Part shown: in pieces, positions 1-6,993 of the stretch
Layout of the letters: the number at the start of each line of letters is the position of its first letter
Numbering within the stretch: the stretch's first letter is position 1
Origin: JACZSB01 sp965372015
Lineage (GTDB): Bacteria > Fidelibacterota > Marinisomatia > SCGC-AAA003-L08 > TS1B11
Assembly (NCBI GenBank): GCA_965372015.1
Contig: CBDVAP010000083.1
Coordinates: 1-12,614 of the forward strand
Direction: 5' to 3'
Length of the DNA: 12,614 nt
The notes under the pieces: generated by a model
What the model was told of the DNA's origin: nothing
What the model saw: only the letters and a program-made list of their open reading frames with translations
Databases searched by the model: none
Position numbers and translations under genes: made by a program

Positions 1-1
1 C

Positions 2-310
2 ATCATCGAGGCCGTTACCCCCAAGCCCAAGCCCTCCAAGCCGGAGAGGGTGTGGCAGAAGTACCTGGGCCGCTATGCCGATTCATCGGGCTGGGAGTAC
101 CGGGTCATTATCCACAACGGCCGCCTGGTGCTGTACGAGTACAACTATCCCCCGGAGGACGAGGCCCTGAACAACCTCACCTATCTTACGCCGGCTGGAA
201 AACATACCTTCCGCATGGCCGATGGCGAGAACGTGGTCTTCGAGTTGGGCCAGGATGGCAAGGTAGAGCGGATCAGGAAACGGTACGACTATATCTATCC
301 GCAGGAGTGA
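2..310 (+). CDS. C-terminal end of a probable serine hydrolase (beta-lactamase-family) protein, 5'-truncated by the window
   Basis: The reading frame is open from the first bases to a TGA at 308-310, so the gene begins outside the window. A GTG at 50 could be read as a start, but the frame continues upstream through a lysine/proline-rich stretch (PKPKPSKPE) that looks like an interdomain linker. The remaining ~85 residues follow a pattern familiar from the small C-terminal beta domain of class C beta-lactamase-like serine hydrolases: 'YLGRYAD' at the start, then a 'V-I-x-N-G-R-L-V-L' strand, 'L-T-P-A-G-K-H-T-F-R' and 'V-V-F-E-L-G-Q-D-G-K-V'. In those proteins this domain follows the SxxK catalytic domain, which is not visible here, so catalysis cannot be confirmed. 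The family call is by pattern recognition only. It could equally be the same accessory domain on another periplasmic enzyme. Confidence 0.55.
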   Translation: MIEAVTPKPKPSKPERVWQKYLGRYADSSGWEYRVIIHNGRLVLYEYNYPPEDEALNNLTYLTPAGKHTFRMADGENVVFELGQDGKVERIRKRYDYIYPQE

Positions 311-320
311 AGTAAAAGCC

Positions 321-353
321 CACTGCTACTGCCACTGCCACTGCTACTGCTAC
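321..353. repeat. Hexanucleotide tandem repeat (YACTGC, about 5.5 copies)
   Basis: Five full units (CACTGC, TACTGC, CACTGC, CACTGC, TACTGC) plus a trailing TAC run without interruption, varying only at the first pyrimidine. The repeat lies between the stop codon at 310 and the dnaG start at 391, outside any supported gene. A six-base unit would not change reading frame, but copy-number change would alter spacing in the dnaG upstream region. No hairpin is formed by the repeat itself. Confidence 0.9.
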
Positions 354-390
354 TTTTCCCCAGGTCTAGATAGTAAAATAGGCCACGCCC

Positions 391-2193
391 ATGGCCCGCA
401 TACCGCAGGAAACCATCGACCGCATCCGCGAGAACGCCGACATCCTCGACGTGGTGGGCGACTATGTGCACCTCAAGCGCCGGGGCCGTAACTGGTTTGG
501 CCCCTGTCCCTTTCACCACGAGACCAAGCCCTCCTTCAGCGTCAACCAGCAAAAGCAGATCTACTACTGTTTCGGCTGTGGTAAGGGCGGCAACGCCATC
601 AACTTCATCATGGAAATTGAGAAGGTTGACTTTGTGGAGGCGCTGCAGCGTTTGGGCAAAAAGCTGGGCATTGTGGTGGAGGCTTCCGGCCCCAGCGATC
701 CCCGCAAAAAGGCCACCGTACAGCAGATTTTCGACCTGCACGAGTTGGCCACGGACTGGTACCGGAAGAATCTCAAGGGGTCCAAGGGCGAAAAGGTACG
801 CGCTTACCTGGAGGAACGGGGCATCACCCCTGCTACCCAGGCCCTGTTCAAACTGGGGTACGCCCTGCCATCGTGGGACCAGTTGGTGCGGGCGGTGAGT
901 GATAAGAAATTCTCCCATGAGGCCCAGAACCAGTCGGGCCTGTTCGGGACGGGCCAGCGGGGGACGTTCGACCGTTTTCGCAGCCGGATTATTTTTCCTA
1001 TCGCCAACAAAGCCGGGCGGGTGGTGGCTTTTGCCGGGCGGGTCTTCGAAGGCGACGACCCAGCCAAGTACTTAAACTCGCCGGAAACGCCCATTTACCA
1101 CAAGAGCGAGGTGCTCTATGGGCTGCATCTGACCCGCGACTTTGTCCGGGACTTAGAGACGGTGATCATCGTGGAGGGCTACCTGGACCTAATCCAGCTG
1201 TACCAGGCGGGGGTAAAGCACGTGGTGGCCATATCCGGCACGGCCCTGACCCAGCGCCACACCCGGGAACTGGGCAAACTCACCCGCACGCCCTACCTGG
1301 CCTACGACGGTGACAGCGCTGGCGTCAAGGCGGCTATCAGGGGTGGCTACACCCTGCTGCGGGGGGGGCTCGATCCCCGGGTGGTGGAGCTGCCGGCCGA
1401 CCTGGACCCGGACGATTGGGTCCGCCGGGATGGCCCGGAACCTTTCTTGGAAGCCGTTAGCCAGGCCCTGCCATTGCTGGAGTTTCACCGCAAGCATTTT
1501 GAGGGCGACCTGCGCCAGGCAGTGGACTTGCGCCGTTTTCTGGATGAGTCGCTCCAGGAACTGGCCTCGTTGAGCGACCCCCTGACGCTGGAGCTGGCCC
1601 TTAAGCAACTGGCCGCCCAGGCGGGTGTGGATGAGCGGCGGTTGCGGGAATCGCTCCAGGCCCGGCCCCGGCGCGTCCACCGTGATCCGGAGGCGGAAGA
1701 CGACCAAGCCGTCCCGCCCGTAATTATCGAACCTTCCCGGGCCAACCGGGCGCAACAGACTTTAATTGCCTTGGCTTTCAGCGAGGATGAGGTGGTGCTA
1801 AATCTGCTGGCGGACCAGGCCGAAATAGCCCTTTTCAGGCACGACGCCCTGAAAAACATCTGGCAGGTGATCCAGCCTGATCTACGCGAGAGCACCCTGC
1901 CCGATGTGAACCGGGTGCTGGGCCGCTTGGCGGAGGAGCCCCAGCGCCAGGTGCTCAGCCGCCTGGTCATGAGCGCCGGTCATGAAGAGCTGCAGCTGAC
2001 CCTGGCCATCGATTGCCTTACGGTGCTGCTCAAGGAGACCCTGAATGAGGAGATTGCGGACCGGCGCCGCACTCTGCACCAGGCCGAGAAGGAAGCGGGC
2101 CCGCCACCGACAGAAATAATTCGGGCTGTAACGGATTTGCAACATGAGCTTACCAATGTGGAACACCGGTTCGATAAATACCGCTCGGCCTGA
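391..2193 (+). CDS. dnaG: DNA primase DnaG
   Basis: This is the replication primase, which makes the RNA primers at the fork and docks on the replicative helicase. The 600-residue length is normal. The N-terminal zinc-binding domain has ligands C39, H42, C60 and C63 (CPFH ... CFGC). The catalytic core carries a Toprim fold with EGYLD (E262) and YDGDSAG (D306, D308), the acidic metal-binding residues of the family. The residues from about 440 onward match the position of the helicase-binding C-terminal domain. The opening MARIPQETIDRIREN is typical of the family, and an in-frame TAG at 379-381 excludes a longer start. No good Shine-Dalgarno sequence is visible. A TATAAT-like TAAAAT lies at 374-379 but has no convincing -35 partner. 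The usual neighbours rpsU and rpoD are absent here. The last 50 bases overlap the next gene. Confidence 0.97.
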   Translation: MARIPQETIDRIRENADILDVVGDYVHLKRRGRNWFGPCPFHHETKPSFSVNQQKQIYYCFGCGKGGNAINFIMEIEKVDFVEALQRLGKKLGIVVEASGPSDPRKKATVQQIFDLHELATDWYRKNLKGSKGEKVRAYLEERGITPATQALFKLGYALPSWDQLVRAVSDKKFSHEAQNQSGLFGTGQRGTFDRFRSRIIFPIANKAGRVVAFAGRVFEGDDPAKYLNSPETPIYHKSEVLYGLHLTRDFVRDLETVIIVEGYLDLIQLYQAGVKHVVAISGTALTQRHTRELGKLTRTPYLAYDGDSAGVKAAIRGGYTLLRGGLDPRVVELPADLDPDDWVRRDGPEPFLEAVSQALPLLEFHRKHFEGDLRQAVDLRRFLDESLQELASLSDPLTLELALKQLAAQAGVDERRLRESLQARPRRVHRDPEAEDDQAVPPVIIEPSRANRAQQTLIALAFSEDEVVLNLLADQAEIALFRHDALKNIWQVIQPDLRESTLPDVNRVLGRLAEEPQRQVLSRLVMSAGHEELQLTLAIDCLTVLLKETLNEEIADRRRTLHQAEKEAGPPPTEIIRAVTDLQHELTNVEHRFDKYRSA

Positions 2194-2965
2194 AGGCCGG
2201 CCAACGATCTCGCAATTGGCGATGCTCGCCCTTTGCCTGGTGGCTGTGACCAGCGGCCAGGTGAACACCGAGGCCATGCGCCGCGCAGACAGCACCCTGG
2301 GCTGGCACGCCGGTTTAGCGGCAGACCTGGGGATCATCGCCGGCAACTCCAGCCTGGTGCAGCTGCGCTCCAACCTGCGCCTCGACTACCTCACTGAAAG
2401 AGGGCGCACCTTTTTTGTAACCCAGTATCAAACGGGGACGCAAGGGGATAGTCTCTTCCTCAATAAGGGGTTCGCCCACCTGCGGGGCGTACGATATCTC
2501 CGTCACAGCCGGGCCATTGAGGGTTTTGTGCAGCAGGAATTCAACGAATTCATTAACCTGCGCAGCCGAAGCCTGGTAGGTGGCGGCTTACGGTTGGAAT
2601 TTGCCCGCCCCGCCGACAGTACCGCCGGTGCCCTGGGGTTGAACCTGGGAATAGGCTTGATGTGGGAACGGGAGGCGCTGACCGGTGAGGCGCAGGAGAT
2701 CGTTAACTTGTTGAGGTCCACCAATTACGTTGTGTTGCGCTGGACCGCGGACGACCGGCTGGTTCTGTTCAGCACCGCATATTTTCAGGTGGATACCGGC
2801 AGCCTTAGCGACTATCGCATCATCTGGGACGGGGGGCTCAGCATCACACTTTTCCACCGCCTGGCGCTAAACCTGAAAGTAGACTTGCGCTACGACAGCG
2901 AACCGCCGGGAGAGGTCAAATCCTACGATATTGAACTGACAAACGGGTTGTCATACAGTTTTTAG
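2144..2965 (+). CDS. Probable outer-membrane beta-barrel, DUF481-like
   Basis: The protein is up to 273 residues with a hydrophobic export segment (LAMLALCLVAVTSGQ, about residues 25-39) and then alternating hydrophobic/polar strands typical of a beta-barrel, ending in a terminal phenylalanine (SYSF). The run 'HLRGVRYLRHSRAIEGFVQQ' followed by 'N..INLRSRSLVGGGLR' resembles the DUF481 family of putative outer-membrane proteins, where an R-Y-x-R strand precedes F-x-Q-x-E and an L-x-R/GxGLR strand. Function in that family is poorly known. The start is uncertain. ATG 2144 overlaps the end of dnaG by 50 bases; ATG 2156 is also possible, and ATG 2222 would give a minimal signal sequence without basic residues. 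None has a clear ribosome-binding site. The 2144 start is given because the longer forms supply arginines before the hydrophobic segment. Coupling to dnaG translation is possible. Confidence 0.7.
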   Translation: MSLPMWNTGSINTARPEGRPTISQLAMLALCLVAVTSGQVNTEAMRRADSTLGWHAGLAADLGIIAGNSSLVQLRSNLRLDYLTERGRTFFVTQYQTGTQGDSLFLNKGFAHLRGVRYLRHSRAIEGFVQQEFNEFINLRSRSLVGGGLRLEFARPADSTAGALGLNLGIGLMWEREALTGEAQEIVNLLRSTNYVVLRWTADDRLVLFSTAYFQVDTGSLSDYRIIWDGGLSITLFHRLALNLKVDLRYDSEPPGEVKSYDIELTNGLSYSF

Positions 2966-2983
2966 TCAGATGCGGTCCACCCC

Positions 2984-3012
2984 TTGACTATCAGCTGGAG
3001 AACAGGTAGATT
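2984..3012 (+). promoter_or_regulatory. Possible sigma-70-type promoter ahead of the envelope operon
   Basis: TTGACT (2984-2989) and TAGATT (3007-3012) are separated by exactly 17 bases, matching TTGACA at 5 of 6 and TATAAT at 4 of 6. It lies in the only gap (65 bases) before the PEGA gene and its tightly packed followers. A transcript starting about seven bases downstream would have a leader of only about a dozen bases, which is short. The organism's own promoter consensus is unknown, so this is tentative. Confidence 0.4.
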
Positions 3013-3030
3013 CTTGAGGGACAAGGAGAT

Positions 3031-3480
3031 ATGACTGGCGGCCTGAAGATATTATTTGCCGGCCTGCTGGTGGCCGTGCCGCTAGCGGGTCAGGACGAAG
3101 AGCCGGAGGCGACGGTGGGGTATCTGCGCATTATCACCGACACCGACCTGGTGCAGATATATATCGACGGGGAAGCAATCGGCTACAGTCCGATCCGGGA
3201 AAAGCTCACCCTGACCCCCGGCTGGCACGCCGTGAGCTTTTTCCCCTCCGATTTCAAATGGACCCACTGGACCCACCGCCAACGCCGTACTATTGTGAAC
3301 GTGATTGAATCCGGTACGCACCATGTGCTGGTAGAGCCGGGAGAACTGGTTGAGTTGAACATGGAATGGCATGCGATCGAGCGCCGGTTGGCCAAGTATG
3401 AATCGAGCCAACGAATCGGGGGGATCGTGGGCGTGAGCATGGTGGCGATCATCTTCATACTCCTGGCCAGGGCCTTATGA
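3031..3480 (+). CDS. PEGA-domain exported protein with a C-terminal membrane helix
   Basis: The 149-residue protein has three parts. Residues 1-20 form a signal peptide with a likely cleavage at PLAG|QDEE. Residues 29-105 form a PEGA-like beta domain: 'GYLRI', then 'VQIYIDGEAIGYSPI', 'LTLTPGWHAVSF' and a closing V-x-P-G-E-L strand, matching the G-x-L-x-V ... V-Y-I-D-G-x-x-I-G-x-T-P ... L-x-P-G-x-H-x-V layout of the family. Residues 130-148 are a hydrophobic helix (IVGVSMVAIIFILL) reaching the C-terminus, so the PEGA domain should sit outside the cytoplasm, anchored from its C-terminal end. PEGA domains occur in many surface and envelope proteins; their exact role is not settled. GAGGG (3016-3020) and AAGGAG (3023-3028) precede the ATG; the first is at usable spacing, the second is very close. 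The stop overlaps the next start (ATGA at 3477), suggesting translational coupling. Confidence 0.8.
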   Translation: MTGGLKILFAGLLVAVPLAGQDEEPEATVGYLRIITDTDLVQIYIDGEAIGYSPIREKLTLTPGWHAVSFFPSDFKWTHWTHRQRRTIVNVIESGTHHVLVEPGELVELNMEWHAIERRLAKYESSQRIGGIVGVSMVAIIFILLARAL

Positions 3481-4685
3481 GCCGCCTGCCGGTATTCATC
3501 GTGATCGGTTTACTGTCGGCCACCTGGGCCCAGGAAGAAGATCCCAAGACCGGGCCGCCCGACAGCACCCGGCGGGCGGTACGGAAGGCGCGTGTGCCCA
3601 AGTCCGGGCCGCAGGGACCGGTCCCCGCCTTTCTCCCGGCGCCCGATATCAGTGCCCTGTGGGAAGCTGCCCAGCGGCGGGTGACCAGTCAGGGTGGTAA
3701 GGATTTGTCCGAGGACTTTGTGCTGGGACTGCTGGACTCGCTGGCCCAAACGATCCAGGGGGATTTCGAGGAATTGGCCCGCCGGGCCCAGGTATTGGAT
3801 TCCGATCATCCGGGCTATACCCGGAAGTTTTACAGCAGTCCCATCTCGCGGGATGAAGTTCTGGGGACAGCCATAACTGCCCGGGAGGCGGCCCTGGAGC
3901 CTCATTTTCAGGCCCTTTACGATCCCCGGGGCAATCTGCTGCGGGTGACCTATGTTGAGCCCCGGCGCTGGCTGGCCCAACAGGAACGCCTGTCCGAAAG
4001 ACAGCAGCAACCGGCAGCCGCCATCTCGCCGCTGGTGCGCTATTTCAAGGATTTCGATCTGCGCCGGCTACGTGGCCGGGATTATCTTAAAAAGAAGAAG
4101 ATGGAACCGGGCGAGGCTTATTTCCGCCTCATCTTTACCCAGGAGAACCGGCTACAAAGTGTCCAGCAGTATGATACCGGGGGCCGACGGATATACGCCT
4201 TGAACTTCGGTGGGGAGGGGCCGGGCTATGGCACGCTGGAATTCCCGGCAGCCGATCCCTTCTCACTGCTCACACTCAATCCCTACCTGTTTCTACAGGA
4301 TAAAAGTGTGGTCAAGCCGGACTGGCAGGTGGCGGTGACGACGGACGAGGAAGGGAATATCGCTTCACTACAGGTCTTCAGCGAGCTGGACCAGCTGCTC
4401 TATTTCTATACCTACAAGGTGAGCTACGACCCCAAGAAACGCACCCGCAGTGTCAGAGGCACCTTATTGTCTCCTGATGAAACGGTGGAGCAAATTTTCA
4501 CCGTCGATTATGACCGCCAGGATCGTCTGGCCCGGCGATCTTTTTTCGACGCCGAGGGCCAGTTGATAGAGACCCGCACTTATCAGTACTTGCCCAAGCT
4601 CGAGGAGATGGTAGTCACCACCCGCGATCAGTACGGCATAATCACTTCCCAGCAGAACCTCGCCTACCCCCGCGCCGGGAAATAA
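3477..4685 (+). CDS. Secreted protein of unknown function with YD-like segments
   Basis: I do not recognise the family. The 402-residue product begins with a good signal peptide (MSRLPVFIVIGLLSATWA, cleavage before Q19, with T-W-A at the site) and then a proline- and basic-rich stretch to about residue 55. Residues 60-145 look helical. From about 147 the chain is mostly beta and contains several short segments resembling YD/RHS-type strands: ALYDPRGNLLRVTYV (147), QYDTGGRRIYALNF (231), DYDRQDRLARRSFFDAEGQL (344) and the following TRTYQY. These are too few and irregular for a true RHS cage; they resemble the scattered 'YD-G-x-L' strands found in many secreted proteins. A lysine run (KKKK, 205-208) precedes the second half. 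There is no membrane helix other than the signal peptide, so the mature form should be periplasmic or secreted. It starts inside the PEGA gene's stop codon, which implies co-expression. Confidence 0.75.
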   Translation: MSRLPVFIVIGLLSATWAQEEDPKTGPPDSTRRAVRKARVPKSGPQGPVPAFLPAPDISALWEAAQRRVTSQGGKDLSEDFVLGLLDSLAQTIQGDFEELARRAQVLDSDHPGYTRKFYSSPISRDEVLGTAITAREAALEPHFQALYDPRGNLLRVTYVEPRRWLAQQERLSERQQQPAAAISPLVRYFKDFDLRRLRGRDYLKKKKMEPGEAYFRLIFTQENRLQSVQQYDTGGRRIYALNFGGEGPGYGTLEFPAADPFSLLTLNPYLFLQDKSVVKPDWQVAVTTDEEGNIASLQVFSELDQLLYFYTYKVSYDPKKRTRSVRGTLLSPDETVEQIFTVDYDRQDRLARRSFFDAEGQLIETRTYQYLPKLEEMVVTTRDQYGIITSQQNLAYPRAGK

Positions 4686-4701
4686 GGTGTGTCAGGTAGC
4701 G

Positions 4702-6993
4702 ATGATTAGCGCCACCCGAGCCCGGCGGTGTTGCTCTTGGGCCTTATGGCCGCTGTTGGTGTTGCTGGGCCCCGGATGCCGGGGCGACGAGGACCGGGAT
4801 TCAGTTGCGCCCGAAATCAAGTTCACCTATCCCAATGAGTACACCATTCTCAACGCGGTGGAGACCATCCGGGTGCTGGCCCGTGATAACACCGGTATCA
4901 ACCGGGTGGTCTTTGTCGCCGAGGGAGACACCCTGCTAATCACGGCCACCGCGCCTTATTCCCTGACCTGGAACACCAGCGCCTATCCCGATTGCACCAC
5001 CGCCGATTCCTATCTGGAGCTGCTGGCCTCCGTCGAGGATTTAGCCGGCAATACCAGCAGCACGTCACGCAAGTTCTACACGCTCAACCGGCCCTATCCG
5101 CCGGTGCCGGTGGAGTTGAACCCTCCCGCCCAAATCAGCAAACATTCGGTCGAGCTGTCCTGGGAGCAATCGGTGGACTGGTATTTCTCGCACTACGTGC
5201 TGTTCCGCGATACGGTTAACACTGTGTCCGAAACGTCGGACTCGCTGGTGCGCTTTATGGTTCCCGATTCAACCAGTTTCACGGATCGAGGCCCGGGGGT
5301 CAGCCCCTTCGGCCTGCTGGAGGACACCGATTACTATTACCGGGTGTGGGTCTACGACGAAAACGGCAAGGGGACCGGCAGCGATTCAGCCGCCCTGATG
5401 CATACTCTACTGCCACAACCTGCGAAGCTGCTTGCTCCCTCCCCGGTGACCAAGTACACCGTGGGGCTGCAATGGCTGGCCAACACCGAGGATGTGCTGT
5501 ATTATCGTCTACACCGGGGCCAGTTCGATTCCACGGCGTTGGCCGACACCAATTTCGTGCCGCCGTTGGATTCCGTCGCCGCCATCACATCGGGTTTAAC
5601 GACTTACCTCGATACCGGCTTAGCAGCCGACACGACCTACTTTTACTACCTGTACCTGATCGATTCGGCCGGTTACACCCATCTGTTTGAGCAGTACGAT
5701 ATGATTGCGGTGCAGACCATGAATATTCCGGCAGCGGTGCTCCGCGATCCGCCCCAATCGGTGACCAAGTATAGTGCGATTATGACCTGGGAAGATATCG
5801 CGGAGCAAGAGGACCCCAGCCGGATCATCCTTTACCGGGCAGAGACAACCTCGGTTGACACTGACGATGTGATTGTCTACGACCAACCCAACGGCGCCGG
5901 CCTGAGCTTCAGCGATAATCAATTGCAACAAGGCCGGTTATACAGCTACCGCCTGTACCACCGGGACACCCGGAACAACCGGGCCTGGAGCAACACGGTA
6001 ACCATCACTACCCGTAACCTGGCGGATGTCTGGACCGGGGCACTGGGGGTCAGCAAGCAGGACAAATACGAGCTGGGGCTGGGCTGGGACACCTATATTT
6101 ACAGCGGTGAGAACGACTTCGCCGGCTACACGTTAACCAGGGACGGCCAGACTATTTTTACCAGTGCCACCGCCTCCACCAACTCATATAGCGACCAGGG
6201 TCTCAGCAAGAATACCGTTTATAATTACCAACTGACAGTGGCCGACACCAGCGGCGCCACCGTCACTGCTCCCCTGCCAGCCGCCACCCGGGACATCTAC
6301 CCGGCGGAACTGATCAGCCTGGAGACCACCGAGGCCTGGCAATTCCTGATGGGTTGGCTGCCATCCGACGAACCCTCCGGCGAGTTCGCCGGCTACAAGG
6401 TTTTGCGTACCACCGATATGGATGAAACCTTCACCGATCGGGACGACGTTGTTGGGGCCGATTGTGTAGCCAGCGGCAACTGCACCGATGTTACAGACTT
6501 TACCCAGCAGTTACCCTCCGGGGATGACACGACCCTGGTCTATACCGACGGCGATCCCAACCTGTTGCGGCTGACGGCCTACAACTATTGCGTCCTGACC
6601 TACGACCTGGCAGGCGGATACGCCCCCAGCAATATCAAGGGCGACACGCTGCTTACGGTCCCGGACGCGGTGGAACTCAGCATCCCCGACAGCAGTATCA
6701 CCAAAACTACTATTCGCCTGGTATGGACCCAGGTTTCCTGGGGATCTGCCCAGGCGGACGCACAAGCTTTCAACACCTATGAAGTGTGGCGCAACGGCAT
6801 TAAAGGAGAGCGCCCAGGTGCGGACGGATCCGGCTACGAGCTGCTTTACCCCATCGGTGATATCACCACCACCTACACCGTTACCGGTGATGATTTATCA
6901 GGAGGGGCAGTCAGGTACTATATCATTATAGTGAAGGACACGTTCGGGCAACTGTCCTATAGCAATGAGGTGGAAGGGGGCACCCTCCCATGA
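4702..6993 (+). CDS. Multi-domain surface lipoprotein: Ig-like domain plus about six FN3 modules
   Basis: The product has 763 residues from ATG 4702; an in-frame GTG at 4687 would add five. The ATG is preferred because AGG (4694-4696) lies five bases upstream. The N-terminus is basic, then hydrophobic (WALWPLLVLLGPGC), and ends in a cysteine suited to lipidation, although GPGC is an imperfect lipobox. Residues ~35-130 resemble a bacterial Ig-like domain (APEIKFTYPNEYTIL ... VEDLAGNTSS). FN3-like modules follow at roughly 100-residue spacing. Most open with a similar strand ending in tryptophan: ISKHSVELSW (145), VTKYTVGLQW (249), VTKYSAIMTW (354), KQDKYELGLGW (452), TEAWQFLMGW (about 544) and ITKTTIRLVW (666). 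Each module closes with the typical 'Y-x-Y-x-V/L-x-V-x-D' strand. No enzymatic domain is visible. The role is probably structural or adhesive at the cell surface. The stop overlaps the next gene's start (ATGA at 6990). Confidence 0.85.
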   Translation: MISATRARRCCSWALWPLLVLLGPGCRGDEDRDSVAPEIKFTYPNEYTILNAVETIRVLARDNTGINRVVFVAEGDTLLITATAPYSLTWNTSAYPDCTTADSYLELLASVEDLAGNTSSTSRKFYTLNRPYPPVPVELNPPAQISKHSVELSWEQSVDWYFSHYVLFRDTVNTVSETSDSLVRFMVPDSTSFTDRGPGVSPFGLLEDTDYYYRVWVYDENGKGTGSDSAALMHTLLPQPAKLLAPSPVTKYTVGLQWLANTEDVLYYRLHRGQFDSTALADTNFVPPLDSVAAITSGLTTYLDTGLAADTTYFYYLYLIDSAGYTHLFEQYDMIAVQTMNIPAAVLRDPPQSVTKYSAIMTWEDIAEQEDPSRIILYRAETTSVDTDDVIVYDQPNGAGLSFSDNQLQQGRLYSYRLYHRDTRNNRAWSNTVTITTRNLADVWTGALGVSKQDKYELGLGWDTYIYSGENDFAGYTLTRDGQTIFTSATASTNSYSDQGLSKNTVYNYQLTVADTSGATVTAPLPAATRDIYPAELISLETTEAWQFLMGWLPSDEPSGEFAGYKVLRTTDMDETFTDRDDVVGADCVASGNCTDVTDFTQQLPSGDDTTLVYTDGDPNLLRLTAYNYCVLTYDLAGGYAPSNIKGDTLLTVPDAVELSIPDSSITKTTIRLVWTQVSWGSAQADAQAFNTYEVWRNGIKGERPGADGSGYELLYPIGDITTTYTVTGDDLSGGAVRYYIIIVKDTFGQLSYSNEVEGGTLP

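Noticed and set aside
374..379. TAAAAT as a -10 element for dnaG
   Set aside because: No acceptable -35 at 16-18 bases, and the start point would leave only about five bases before the ATG.
295..918. Long open frame on the minus strand opposite dnaG
   Set aside because: dnaG on the plus strand is certain. The antisense product includes a serine/glycine run produced by the hexamer repeat and has no recognisable domain. Long antisense frames are expected at this GC content.
3477..4685. Interpretation as an RHS/YD-repeat toxin
   Set aside because: Only a few irregular YD-like strands occur, with no RHS core motif or C-terminal toxin domain, and no immunity-like gene follows.
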